Of a stretch of DNA of 64,000 nucleotides, positions 9,909 to 20,879 are shown piece by piece. Both the position numbers and the translations under genes were made by a program. The first letter of the stretch is position 1, and every line of letters starts with the position of its first letter. The stretch is from the NCBI GenBank assembly GCA_012845835.1, contig JABAKD010000027.1, positions 12,148,487-12,212,486 on the forward strand. Direction: 5' to 3'. Source of the DNA: Undaria pinnatifida. Its lineage: Eukaryota > Sar > Phaeophyceae > Laminariales > Alariaceae. Under the pieces are notes generated by a model that did not search any database, had not been told where the DNA came from, and was given only the letters and a program-made list of their open reading frames with translations.

Positions 9909-12277
9909 CTTATTCGTCAGCTTTGGCGGCCGCGGAGCGAGTGGGGGGCCTCGCGCCCGGCGCCCCGCTGCCGCTGCCATCGTCGCCGCTGCCGCTGCCG
10001 GAATCATCGTCGCCACTGCCAGAACCACCACCACCGCTTCTTCCGCCACCGCCACCGCTAGCCGTTGCCGCCGCTTTGCCCTTGCTCTTGTCCTTCTTCG
10101 CCGGGGTATCCTCAGCGACACAACCGCTGGCAGCGGCACAGCCATCGGCCGACCCACCATCGGTCGCCCCCGCCAAGCGCTTAGTGCCGTCTCCTCCCGT
10201 GCGTGCGTGACCGTCGTACATGCAAATAGCCCCGAATCCGCACTTGCAGTATTTGACCCACTGCTGGCACTCGTATTCTGCGACACCGACCGCTATATCG
10301 GGGCGGGGCCAACGGCGACATCGAGTTGGAGGACGTCGGCGTTGATAAGACCAACATTTTGGATGTAGGCGGCGAGGCGGGACCATGGCGACCCCGGGGT
10401 GTACGGGAAAACACTCATCGCCGGCAGGTAGGCCCAGATGTTGCCGAAGATGTCAGAAACGAACCGCACATCTAGCGTGAACTTGACCAGGTCCGTCTTG
10501 ACCAGTTCCGCCAGCCTGTTCCGGTTCCCCCGGCTTTTCACGATGTCTGAGTGCTTCATCACATGGTTGTTGAGCATCTTGGTCCCGAACTCGAACGCTA
10601 CGCGCAGAGCTTTCACGTGAGCCCGCGCCACATGTAGATCCGCAGCGTCCTGTAGAATGCACGCGTCGCGACTGTTACAATCGCGTGCCCCAGAACGCAA
10701 ATGTGCTACGACAACCGGGATAGTGACGCAGGCCCCACCGTGCGGCACGAAGGTCAACAAATGTATGCCATGCAGACCTTTTAGCAATGGCGTCGACGCG
10801 GGCCAAGATATCGATTGTGTCCCCCACGCACCTTTGCCCTGCCGCCCACTGCATACATGCCGAACGCCCCTCGCAGATCACCTGTCACAGCCGCGTCGTA
10901 GGGTTGCTCCATGACGTCACGGCGCGTGCGGTGACTATTTTGTTGATCTGCTTCCCGACAGTAGTCAAGGGATCGCAGGCGCCGCCGTCTTCATGGAGAG
11001 CTCGGCAGACCCCCGATGCGGCCAGTCCGTCGTGGGCTGCATGTTCGAGTGCAATCGATGGCGCCCCGACGACCCCGGCATCGCTCAGAGCTCCGCCGTG
11101 CCCGGAATGCCTTCAAGTACCCACGAGGATCGCGTCTGGCTGTAGCGGGCGCCGAGGGCTCCGGCACCGCCCAGATTGCCATCGCAGCCGACCCCCCTCC
11201 CATGGCCCACGGCGAGCCCTTCCACCTGTCCACCCATGGCGAGCCCGCCTGGCGGTCCATAGGGGGTACTGGGGATGCCGACATCGCCAATGGAGCCGCC
11301 GTAGCCGACCCACGTTCCACGGTTCACGGCGGGCCCGCCCGCTTATCCGTAGAGGGCGCTGGTACTCCGGCACCGCCCAGAGCTCCGGCGTAGCCAAACT
11401 CCGCCATCGGGCTCGAGGTGAGCATGTCCATCTGCCCGCCGGAGGCGCCGAAGACTCCATCTCCACCCCAAGCACCGATGTATCCGACTCCCCCCCTTTG
11501 GCTGAAGGAGTGCCCACCCGTTTGTCCGGTGGATAAGCCGGCGGCTCCGGCACCAACCAGAGCACCGCGGTATCCAATTCTCCCTCCCGAGCTGGCGGCG
11601 ACCCCGCCTGTTGGTTCGAGAAGAGGGCTGGGGGCGCCGGTACCGTCGCGAGCACCGCCATATCCGTACCTCCCCCTCGGGCCCACGGTAATTCATCCAA
11701 CCTGTCCGAGCGTGCCTGCCCCGCCAGGCCCGTCGACAATCGGCTGACCAGGCAGAGCGGCGCCGGGAGAGCCGTGGGAGGCGTACCGTAAAGCCGCTGA
11801 GCTGCGGTCCGAGCCCGCCGGTGCCATTCGTCCACTCCCGGTGACGGATCGGCGCGTGGCGTCGACAAAAACATCCATCGTCTTTTGGAGCACGGACAGG
11901 AGCTTCTCGACCTCGTTCTAGGAATCCTAATTTATGGTCGCGAGGTCAACCTGTGACACGGATCCCCTCCCCTGGCTGTCGCTGCCCGTCATTTTCCCTT
12001 GCAGGTCGGCGTTCGTGGGTTGAAACAAATTCAGCTGGTATCCCTGGTGATCGTCGAAACAATGCTTTATGTATTTTATCATATAGTAAGGAGTGACACA
12101 TAAACCGTGCTCGCTCCGTCGTCTGTTGTGATTGTTGATGTTTGCGAATGCATGAATACGGTTCTGCTGTTTGTCACGCATTCGATTGTCGCCCGTTCGT
12201 ATGACATAATCGCCGATGCTCGCTGCTCTCGAACCGAGCAATAGACAAACTCCACGCACAGATGAGCCAATCCACAT
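9909..12277 (-). pseudogene. Decayed Gag-like gene with Gly-rich repeats and CCCH-like motif
   Basis: Reading from 12277 down, an N-terminal frame runs to about 11930 and is then broken by two TAG codons 9 bases apart. It resumes with a short amphipathic helix (EVEKLLSVLQKTMDVFVDA), shifts frame into six glycine-rich repeats (about 11690-11090), and resumes at 10787-10293 with a helix-rich domain containing FGTKMLNNHVMKHSDIV. After another shift it reads C-x8-C-x5-C-x4-H (CQQWVKYCKCGFGAICMYDG then H), near the CCCH zinc-finger spacing, and ends at 9909 in a Lys then Gly/Ser/Asp tail. An architecture of coil, helical core, Cys/His motif and charged tail suits a retroelement Gag, but no homology is proven. 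At least two stops and two frameshifts make it nonfunctional if it is one gene. Confidence 0.4.
11090..11690 (-). repeat. Glycine-rich coding minisatellite, six units of about 93-99 bp
   Basis: Six units follow a loose consensus GxxGYxGALGGAGxPxxST (minus-strand reading, frame changing near 11325). GC content is far above the surroundings. Other frames are open because of the GC bias and should not be read as genes. Confidence 0.65.
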
Positions 12278-13161
12278 CGCGCTCGAGGTCTATCGGTCCC
12301 GATCGCTTGCTCATGATACCGCATGCACCATAATATATAGGTTGATGTAGCAGACCCTCACAGAGTGCTCGTATTCCGCCTGCCGCTGCCGCCTTGCCCG
12401 CGGCAAAAGCACCGCAGTAACACCAGGTGAACCCATAGCAGTCGACTGGCTTCTACTGCAGGCCTATCAATTCACACGGGAAGTGTCTTTCCGCTCGTGT
12501 GTTCTGGTGTACTCGCAGGGCTATGCACGTGAGACGCTTGCAAGCCTCGAGAGTGATAGTCGCTTCCCCTTGCGTCCGATCTTACACGTCCATTCGTCGG
12601 TATGACACCCAGTATCGTAGGTATTTCCATTCGTCCGTTTTGACTAGAGCTGACACTTCGAAGAAATACTTGCTTTCCTCAACACACCGAGGACAAGAAT
12701 GGAGGCATGCGCGCAGATTCGATGTGGCGGGGTTTGTGGCACCTGACCTGTGTTGATCGCTGTACGACAAAACCAAGTATCCCACCAGAAGGCGGGTGGG
12801 TGTCGGGCATGAAGCGCCTGAGACCAACGGTACGGTACGCGAGGGTCATGTTTAGTAGTGTTTAGGGCCTCGTTGTGCTTTTCGATTTCCTGATGGGCAC
12901 CGTCGTCATAGGATCACTTGTTACGCTTCGCAAACAACACACTCGAAGCATATTTTAGGCCCGTTGTTGACTTAGCCACAGAGCCACTCGCACGAACGGC
13001 ATACATTTGGTAATAAATATAGGGATACCCCCCTCAGCTGCGACCTTGGTCCGGAAAACTCCATTAGTGGTTTTCATACGCAGGAGCTATGGCGCAAGCC
13101 AAGCGTCGACCGGCTCCACGATCGGCGCATACGATATGCGCTCTTTGCTCCCCTCTCAGAC
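12278..13161. other. No recognised feature
   Basis: No repeats, splice-bounded exons or motifs were found. Open frames on both strands at 12499-12827 overlap each other and look incidental. Confidence 0.4.
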
Positions 13162-13536
13162 GTGAGGATGCCCATGCACAAATTTCTTCTATGCCAACGG
13201 CCATTCAAAGTTGTTGCCTATACCCAACCTGGGAAAACTGACCTGCAGCCATGGCGCCGCTCCAGTGCCGTGCACATTGCTGATGGCGGCGTTGGCAATA
13301 CTGTCGATAGCCCCGCCGCAGAAACCCTGGAGAATCAATTATTGTTGTTCACCAGCGATGATTGCGTAGCATTGGATGGTAGTGATGAGAACAAAGCACC
13401 ACCTGGCAGCAGCTGGTCATTGTATTGTTGGCTTCAATATAAACCTTGCGAGCATGGCGGCCTTATCATGTGTCATATGCCCTGGTCAATAGTTTTCCTT
13501 GGATGGAAGTTGGAACACGTTTCAGTGGAGGCATAA
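13162..13536 (+). CDS. Hypothetical open reading frame, 124 codons
   Basis: The frame starts MRMPMHKFLL and has a cysteine- and tryptophan-containing C-terminal half (DCVALDGSDENKAPPG, then CWLQYKPCEHGGLIMCHM). There is no signal peptide or known domain. It lies upstream of the LINE remnant but in DNA that does not resemble an endonuclease domain, so I do not treat it as the LINE 5' end. Confidence 0.2.
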   Translation: MRMPMHKFLLCQRPFKVVAYTQPGKTDLQPWRRSSAVHIADGGVGNTVDSPAAETLENQLLLFTSDDCVALDGSDENKAPPGSSWSLYCWLQYKPCEHGGLIMCHMPWSIVFLGWKLEHVSVEA

Positions 13537-13788
13537 AAAGTTCGATACCAGGACAATCACGTGTAGAAGCACGATTCATGGATGGCAACAAGAGCAGCTG
13601 TACAAGAGCACGGCACTTTGTAGACACAAAATAGACGAAGAGATAACGCCGTAAAACAAGAAATATGTAGAACCAGAGACTATACTATATACACGCGGTT
13701 AGTTTGAAGACTGAATCAGCCAAACACATATCGCGTACATTCGAATGACAATGTTTTCTAGGATAGCTGAATTCCACGATCACATCAC

Positions 13789-13962
13789 CTGCAAGAAGCA
13801 CCACGCACAGACCAGCCAGAAAGTCCCAGCCGCGACTAGCGCCAATGAAAACAGTCCAAGACCGGCTGTTGCAGCCCCCAACCGGTTCATGGGGTTATTA
13901 AGTGCCTGTCGTAGACGCGGCTTGAGCTCCGTCGGCGGCAGTCTGATATCCAACACATTCAT
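13789..13962 (-). CDS. Probable exon of an unknown membrane protein
   Basis: From an ATG at 13962 the minus strand reads MNVLDIRLPPTELKPRLRQ, then a segment NPMNRLGAATAGLGLF and a strongly hydrophobic helix (SLALVAAGTFWLVCAWCF). It ends LQ exactly at CAG before a GTGATG donor (GT at 13788-13787), 58 codons in phase 0. The coding style and the donor argue for a genuine exon with one transmembrane helix. An acceptor upstream is not clear. The LINE remnant begins within 30 bp on its upstream side and may have truncated the gene. Confidence 0.4.
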
Positions 13963-13991
13963 CGAGCGTTGGAAGGCAAAAACATGACTAG

Positions 13992-16187
13992 GTGCACGGG
14001 TGGACGGAACGTCTCCATTTTGGGACGCTTGTAGAACGTGCGGCGGGAAACAGACATTCAAAGCACCTTTCGCAAGGACGTGAATCGCGCAAGGTCCCAA
14101 GGACGTGGGAAAATGTGATGCCTTGGGCAATCCCCAATGCTTCAAACATCCCACCATTTGGAACAGTCAAGGTCCCGGGAACAGGGGCGGATCATGCACC
14201 ATCGCAACCAATCATTGACTTGAGTTTAGTCCGCGTATGTTTGAAACGCAAACAATCAACTCACGATTTTCAGAACAAGGCCGGGCCCGATCTCTGTACA
14301 ACCTATGAGTTTCATGGAGCTTGTAGGCTGATAAACAATAGTTTACATGACAAACTGCTTAACACCAAGTCGCCGACCCTTGATCCGAGCATTGTGGACG
14401 AGCTTAAGCAGTGGCCCCCGTGCAGACCACTGGACGATGTCCCGTCTAGGTACGAAGTTGAGGAGGCGATCCGTGCGTTGGCGAACCGAAAGGCGGTAGG
14501 GCCCGATGGTTTCCCGGCTGAGGTCTTGAAGGTTTTGGCCGACGAAGGAGAAAACACCCTCGGAAAGTTCCACGATATCATCGTCGCTGTGTGGAGGGAA
14601 GGTGGCGTACCGTACCAATGGAAAGATGCAACGATTAAGGTGCTTCAAAAGAAAAAAGATCGGACTGAGTTTGGCAAATATCGTGGCATCTCCCTCGTGG
14701 CTCACGCCGGCAAAGTACTCCTCAAAGTCATCGCGGGTCGCCTGAGTGACTATTGCAAATGCGAGAACATTCTGCCGGAGGAACAGTGTGGGTTCAGACC
14801 CCGACGCTCGACGGTTGACATGATGTTCGTAGTACGACGACTGCAGGAACTGGCGCGGAAGAAGAACACCTCCTTGTACTTGTGCTTTATCGACCTCACC
14901 AAAGCACACGATTCCGTCGACCGACCCTTCAGTGGGATGTCCTTGCTCGTTTTGGCGTGCCGCCGAAAATGCTCGCCGTCATCCGCCAATTCCACGATGG
15001 CATACAAGCATGTGTGCGGCTGGATGATGCAGAGTGCTCGGATAACTTCGACGTGGGGCAAGGTCTCAGGCAAGGATGCATGCTCGCGCCACTGCTGTTC
15101 AACATGTTTTTCACGGCGGTACTGCGTGTGACCGAGAAACGCTTCCTCGCTGATGGAGCCATCACGGACAACATGGTGCAGCTCCAACGAAAAGAGGAAG
15201 GCGAGAAGAAGGGCACTTCACGCACAGGCAAAGTCGACGGGCGGAGGGGGAAGGAGGGGGATGAGGTGCAGAGATTGTGAGGTATGCTGTACGCGGACGA
15301 TGCGGGCATCGTATCGCGATCATCAGAAGGGCTGGAGAGGATGATTACGGTGATCGTGACTGCGTGCTCGTCGTTCGCGCTTACGGTATCCGAGAAAAAA
15401 ACGGAGATAATGTGCCTGGAAACCAAATGCGGGGGAAAGGTGTCCTTCACAATAAATTCAGCCGCCCAGGTATACAAACAAAAAATCGAGTTTGTGTACT
15501 TGGGCGGGGCTATCACCGCAGACAGAGGCCTCAGCATTGAAACAACGCGGCGTCTTCAGAGGGCATGGGCGTGCTTCCAGCGGTACAAGATGGAAACATA
15601 TGACCGCCCGGGTGTGCGCTTACGGTTGAAGGTGCGTTTGCTGAAAGCTGAGGTGGTCGAGACACTTCTTTACTGTTGCATGACGTGGAGCCCGAAGAAG
15701 CCTGACTATGACAGGCTACGACGGGTTCACCACTCCATGCTCCTCCGATGGCTTGGATGGCGGCAACGGAAGCGCGACGACCACACCCTATCGTACGCTG
15801 ACGCGCTCGCCAAGCCAGCTTCCGAGAGCATAGAGACGATAGTGCGCCAACGGAGGATATTGTTTGCGGGATTCGTAGCACGTATGGGGGAGGAGCGTCT
15901 GCCACAAAGGGTGATGTTTGGGGAGCTTGTTGGGGGTAAGGACTACTCAGGGGGGCAAGAGAAAGACTGGATGGCTCATCTGAAGGAGGATATGTTGGTC
16001 TTCGGAATGAAATTTAAAGGGTGGAGAAAGGCTGCTCAGAAGGCTGGCAGATGGTTTTGACGAATAGAGGAGGGAGCCGAGTTGTTCATGCGGAAATGGC
16101 ATGAAACACAGAAGCGCAAAGCTGCAGAGCAATGCGCAAAGGCTGCGGCGGCGCCATCGACCGTCGGCATCTTGAAGCGGCCGGGGT
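13992..16187 (+). pseudogene. Non-LTR retrotransposon (LINE) reverse transcriptase, degraded
   Basis: An RT domain can be followed through three open pieces. Motifs seen in order are [14 protein letters not shown] (RT-0), [40 protein letters not shown] (motif A, catalytic Asp kept, the usual Tyr/Phe replaced by His), [17 protein letters not shown] (B), and YADDAGIV (C), followed by the thumb and SIETIVRQRRILFAGFVARM. Defects are a one-base deletion near 14923, a TGA at 15278-15280 just before the YADD box, and a TGA at 16058-16060, after which the frame runs about 40 codons more to 16187. No endonuclease domain is visible, so the copy is 5'-truncated. It shares its C-terminal half with the fragments at 27.0 and 61.1-61.7 kb. 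Confidence 0.85.
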
Positions 16188-16265
16188 GAGGGGGAAGCGG
16201 GGGGAGGGGGAGGGGGGGAGGGGCGGGGGGGGGGGGGAGGAGGGAAGGGAGGGGGGGGAAGGAGG
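16188..16265 (+). repeat. G-rich tail of LINE copy
   Basis: Almost pure G with scattered A and C follows the end of the RT frame. Runs of 8-15 G could form G-quadruplexes. The other two LINE fragments also end in G-rich sequence on their coding strand. Confidence 0.7.
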
Positions 16266-16475
16266 AACGTCATGCCCAAGAGACTGAAGTCTGGGTTTGG
16301 CTATCATCGTATTGAAAGTTGTGGGCCTTCCAATGGCCGTCACAAGATAGCGTAAGACTGCCCTAACTTCTTTGCCATGTTGCGTTCTCTCCTCAGTGCC
16401 ATTTGATGATGCACTTGATACCCTCTATGAGCCCAATGTCGTCTTTAGTCAGTTTCTAGGATCTGCTAGTATGAC

Positions 16476-16640
16476 ATTTTTTTTCTTCTCTTTTCCTTTC
16501 CTTGCTTCCTTTTCTTGTCTTTTCTTTTCTTGCTCTCCTTGTCTTTTCTTTTATTTCGTTTCCTTTTCTATTTCTTTTTTCGCTTTCTTCTCTTTTCTTT
16601 TCTTTCGTTTCTCTTCCTATTTGTTCTCTGCTTCTTTTTT
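16476..16640 (+). repeat. Pyrimidine (T/C) tract, TTTTC-rich
   Basis: About 165 bp of TTTTC/TTCCT repeats. Similar T-rich blocks accompany repeat families D and E elsewhere in the window. Confidence 0.8.
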
Positions 16641-16869
16641 CCAATTGACTTGCGACTGTCGTGCGTATGCGTAGTGGTAGATACCATGTGTGATATGTAC
16701 GTGGTAGTCTTTCTTGGGTGGCAAGCGGTATGGTCGGTTTTTCCAGGCGCGAGTAATGAGACGTATGCACCGGTATAGACCTGGCACATCGTAGACTGAC
16801 TCCTGATTTCACTTTTATATGTTTCTGGTGGAGGCATGATTTGCGTCAGCTGTGATATATGCGTGTACC

Positions 16870-17045
16870 ACCTTGGGTTGTTTGTGCTTTTCCCTGGGGT
16901 ATTCCTCAGCTCCGGAGTGACTGGAGCCTGTCCTGTGACCACGGACTTGACTATGCGAGTTAATGTGAGAACAACAACAACAACAAAACAGCGGTACGCT
17001 GCTGTGCTCGCAGTAACCTTACGAGACTTCAAGGTAATTATTTGG
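16870..17045 (+). repeat. Repeat family E, copy 1
   Basis: GGGGTATT, ACTGGAGCCTGTCCTGTGAC, CACGGA.TTGA and TGTGAGAAC are shared in order with 20175-20320, with a weaker match beyond into an AT-rich end. Confidence 0.6.
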
Positions 17046-17171
17046 GATACAGTATGTGGAAATCAGGGAATATTTTGATGTATGGTTTTCACGTGGTCGA
17101 CCAAATATTTAACAAAATAAAAGGTGTGGAGGGTTTCGCCCGGACAACGTTTCATGGGTAGGTTTGGAGTC

Positions 17172-17204
17172 GGGTTAGGGTTAGGGCCAGGGTTGGGGTT
17201 AGGG
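17172..17204 (+). repeat. Short interstitial TTAGGG-type telomeric repeat
   Basis: GGGTTAGGGTTAGGG followed by degenerate GGGTT units. Orientation is opposite to the blocks at 37.1 and 44.2-44.7 kb. Confidence 0.75.
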
Positions 17205-17258
17205 ACTAAAGTAGGGTATTGGGCAGTTTTTGAGATTTTCCGTCTTATAATGCTGCAA

Positions 17259-17602
17259 TCATAAAGAACTCACAATAATTGCCCGATTTCCATACTCTAT
17301 GGCATATAATAATCCAGAATTGCGGTAAAGGCGGCTCCAGTAGCACGCCCCAAACGGACAGTGTATCGATTGAGCTGCCAGCTCCATCGACGCTCGGTCT
17401 GGAGGGGCCGGCCGCCAAGAGAGACCGCGGGCTCCATTGGTAGACAACAATTGGACTCGTTTATCTTGATTCTCGGTGCCTAGCTGGCTTGTAGCTGCGG
17501 CTGCTAAATCGCTCAATCTGCGGCCACCTAATTTGTCTCGCGACGCCTGGTACTGGAACCCGTCGCCCCCCTGCTCCTTCTTATTGATTCGCGAGTAGCG
17601 GC
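17259..17602 (-). CDS. Candidate hydrophilic exon, unknown protein
   Basis: A minus-strand frame starts at 17602 after a plausible acceptor (TTTCCTTGTCAG) and reads through polar sequence such as QASRDKLGGRRLSDLAAAAT and TENQDKRVQLLSTNGARG for about 114 codons. There is no domain I recognise. It could equally be a fortuitous frame in repeat-free DNA. Confidence 0.25.
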
Positions 17603-17854
17603 CTGACAAGGAAATTCTAATCTGCTTCCTCTTCGTTCAGGATTGCTGTCGTATAGCTGGTATATGATACAGCCAGCCGTATAAAGTATACCGTATATAG
17701 TATTATGACAATGTCAATAATCCGTCAATCAACCGTCCAACCGACAATCAATCGAAAAGGGCTACTCGACGAGTACGGAACATGTATGTACGGTACTGAT
17801 ATACGGACTCTGCTGGTGGAAAGAGCAGCAGTACGAATAGTGTGTGTTGTCTTC

Positions 17855-18160
17855 ACGTTAAACCATTCTACTTTTTGCATACCCAACGCCATCAGCACAC
17901 CCAGTGTCCGTGCTGATTCTTCATCCTAGAGAGGTACAATTTGTGTGGTCGCAGACTGTGAAGCATAGTAAACCTAACAGTCGCAATTCATCGAGGTAAA
18001 GCAAGTGAATTGCTAGCGAATAGGGTACGAGAACACAATAAAAACAAGCCAGACAATGAAAAAAAGAGAACAAAAACGAAACCAAACGGAAACAAACGAA
18101 AATGAAAACAAAACAAAACAAGTAGTCTACAGTACGAGGCAGTAGTTCAATGTAAAAAAA
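17855..18160 (+). repeat. Repeat family D, copy 1
   Basis: Shares CACCCAGTGTCCGTGCTGAT, TCATCCTAGAGAG, GTGGTC.CAGACTGTGAA, AACAGTC, AATTCATC and AAAGCAAGTGAA.TGCTAGCG, then an AAACAA/GAGAAC purine tail, with 37.9 and 60.4 kb (plus strand) and 28.3-29.2 kb (minus strand). Confidence 0.75.
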
Positions 18161-18319
18161 ACACGCCATTGACGATCGAGGTGCAACGGGGTACCCGATT
18201 TAAGAGCCTGTTTTGGGTTGTGCCAGGTTGCTTAACTTCCGACTTCTGTTCGGCATTTAATGACGGACTATGGTCTACAGAGTGCCTGCGACCGCTTGCT
18301 TGGTTGAGTCATTGCAGTA

Positions 18320-18725
18320 TGACGTGTGGCGTCTTTGCCATGGCATGCCATGGCATGATTATGGAATATGAAGGGCCGCGGACAACGCCCCATGACATAC
18401 CATGGACATGTCATGGTAGTGCGAGGCAATGCCATGCTCGCCACTGGCAATGCCATGGTAATACATTATCATGCCATGGCAATGCCATAGCAATGCCATG
18501 AACGACCATGGGCAATACCGGACGACCATGGGCATCCGTGGTCATGCCGTGGCAATGCCATGATTCTTCACGGAAATACCGTGGCATTGTCATGGCCATC
18601 CTTGGCAATGTCATGGACATCCGCGATAATGCCATGGTTGCCCATGGCAATACCACCGTCTTTTATGGCCATGCCATGGTGATGCCATCGTATCGACATG
18701 TCATTGCCATGGCACGTGCCATGGA
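18320..18725. repeat. Palindromic ATGCCATGG minisatellite
   Basis: About 400 bp made of degenerate units built on ATGCCATGGCA, with 25 or more CCATGG or CATGCCATG cores. Because the unit is self-complementary, both strands carry the same repeat and several open frames arise by chance. Confidence 0.85.
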
Positions 18726-18729
18726 CTGT

Positions 18730-19229
18730 CCAACTAATATATGGTCGGGAATGCTTGGCTTAGTTGTGCTGCAGAGCAGCCGAAGCAGATCCGCCTGCAC
18801 CATCCACCTCCGATATTTCCATACTTGTCATGTCTCGTGTATGCGCAGGGGGTGCGTGTGTTTCTGGTTTCTTTGAAAAGACATAGCTGACACCTGATTG
18901 CTGACATTTATCTCCCCACCCTTTTTATTTGTTTCTGTATTATATTTCTTATTTTTGGGGTTTGAAAAAAAAAGTGCGCAAGAAAACAACTTTCCACAGT
19001 TGGTTTTAAAAGGTGGAGGAAACTACCATACATAACGAAATTCTGTATTGTAGTGGCCAGTAATCCAGCAATCACCTCTGTGTTGTTGCATCCGACCAAA
19101 GAAAGGTGGTTGCAATACCCATCAGATGCATCCGTATGATGGTCATAGACGAGAAAATGAGCAATTCGGTTGCAAATAGACAGCAATTTTCCTGCCTCAG
19201 TATTGAGATGCGGAATGGGAGAAGCTGTG
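18730..19229. other. No confirmed gene
   Basis: A minus-strand frame (18908-19336) is open for 142 codons and has some protein-like stretches (HLSLVGCNNTEVIAGLL), but its first third lies inside the inverted repeat that follows. Confidence 0.3.
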
Positions 19230-20060
19230 CTTGGACCTCTGGTTGGGATAGGAACAACTGCCAAGGTAAGGGAACGGAAAACAGTCCGGGAGGAAACAGG
19301 TCGCGGAGTGGTAATAACTCGGGAGGACGGGAACAAGACACCTTACGGCGGGACGGTAGACGATGGGAAGATAAACCAAGGACAGGAACTGTCGAGAATC
19401 GCGGTCGGCAACGAAATATCACACTGTTTCCCGTTCCTGTCCGGTGACCATGCCGTCGTTTTTTCGCTGATGCCCGTGCTTCAATCTGAAAATTGAACCT
19501 TTCGTCGTAAAGCTATTGTTGTAACAGCTGGCTCTACACCGACAGCGGCTGATAATTCACCAGGGGCACGCGCGGTAAAGGTCGGGACGGGAGAATGTGG
19601 TCGACATGGGAACGAGACGGGACGCAAACGGGAAACAGTGTGATACTTCGTTCCCGACCGAAATTGCCGATAGTTCCAGTCCTTAGTTTTATTTTCCCAC
19701 CGTCCACGGTCCCACTGTAAATAATCTTGTTTCCGTCCCGACCTTTTACCATCCCACTACCTACTCCCTCCCCGATTGTTTCCGGTCGCATTGACTGGCC
19801 AGTTATTCCGATCTGCTTCGGCGGCTCTAAAGCAGAACCAAGCCAAGCATTCCCGACCGTATCCCTGGCCGTTATCCCGACCATATTCCTGGCCAATATC
19901 CGGACATTTTCCCCGATCAATGTGCCGACCGGTTCTCCGATCCCTTCCCGTCTCGTCCCACCGGGAAATCGTGTACGCCCCTTTTGTCCTGCCAACCGAA
20001 TGGCTTCCCACCTTCCCGTCCCGTCTCCATCCCGCGGAAAACAAACGGGAACCGTTTCCC
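19230..20060. repeat. Inverted GGGAA/CGGGA-rich repeat
   Basis: The block around 19340-19445 (GGTAGACGATGGGAAGATAA, ATCACACTGTTTCCCGTTCC) recurs inverted at about 19615-19720 (on the minus strand GTGGACGGTGGGAAAATAAA, ATCACACTGTTTCCCGTTTG). GGGAA-type degenerate units extend to about 20060. Arms are about 150-200 bp with roughly 75-80% identity by eye. Confidence 0.6.
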
Positions 20061-20174
20061 ATGCCGCCCCTCCAACTGCGGCCGGCGAGACGGCCCCATC
20101 CCGTACGGCGCGTGCCCCCGGATATTTTGTATATGATAATCGTACATATGTGCCACATCTGGAATACTTTATTT

Positions 20175-20320
20175 TTTTTCCCGGGGTATTTTTCCACTAA
20201 AATGACTGGAGCCTGTCCTGTGACCACGGATTTGATTGTGAGAGTTCATGTGAGAACGGCAACAACAATTAGACTAGAGGTTCTGACTGTTCCTTTACGC
20301 AAAATAAAGTTATACATTTC
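20175..20320 (+). repeat. Repeat family E, copy 2
   Basis: Contains CCGGGGTATTTTT, ACTGGAGCCTGTCCTGTGAC and GTGAGAAC.GCAACAAC as at 16.9 kb. The upstream T-rich block is reduced to a few bases. Confidence 0.6.
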
Positions 20321-20800
20321 GTGCCGTGCTGCGCTTATTTGACTCCCTTTAAGGGATCCGTGTATAACGAAACTTGGTGTAGACTATATAATACGAAACC
20401 TATTTTTTCCGCCCGCCATGTTTTAGCACATCTTCTGCTACATTGGACGTCAGACAGTGCAAGGGTCCACGTCACCTTCCGCTTGAAAAACAGCACCAAG
20501 ATTTCCTCAAAACATTTTATGCTCTCCTAGTTAGTGCCAGTTCTGCCATAAGGAAGGGGCGTCGGTGCCGGTATGGAGGACCTTGCTTTCCCAACGCACC
20601 TTATTGATCCGTTGGAAGGGGCCACCTGCTTCATGATACATGCTTCAGTGCACAGCTGATACATACGCAGAAACACTGAGCTAATCTTGGAGCTGCAGCT
20701 CACACTATTAATAATAGTAGTCACGCCATGCAGAATATGTGATACTGTTGTCCTGTACGGCACATGTCAATCCATGTGTTTAGCGCTTTTCGCACCGCAC
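20321..20800. other. No recognised feature
   Basis: Mixed-composition DNA without repeats I could match. A minus-strand open frame at 20527-20763 is unremarkable. Confidence 0.4.
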
Positions 20801-20801
20801 G

Positions 20802-20879
20802 GTTGGTTATATAGAACTGCCCACTGGCCCAAGTAGTCACGTGACTACGTAGCTCAGTGGGTAGTTCTATATAACCAAC
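20802..20879. repeat. 78-bp near-perfect palindrome at SINE-A 5' end
   Basis: GTTGGTTATATAGAACTGCC pairs with GTAGTTCTATATAACCAAC around a centre GTAGTCACGTGACTAC. It has the same design as the palindrome at 3811-3880 but a different arm sequence, so the arms reflect the SINE head on each side. Confidence 0.8.

Noticed and set aside
10787-11874. Several long plus- and minus-strand frames in the GC-rich block
   Set aside because: They are alternative readings of the Gly-rich minisatellite; only the GYxGALGGAG frame shows a protein repeat.
18169-18876. Overlapping frames on both strands in the ATGCCATGG array
   Set aside because: A self-complementary repeat without stops gives open frames on both strands by chance.
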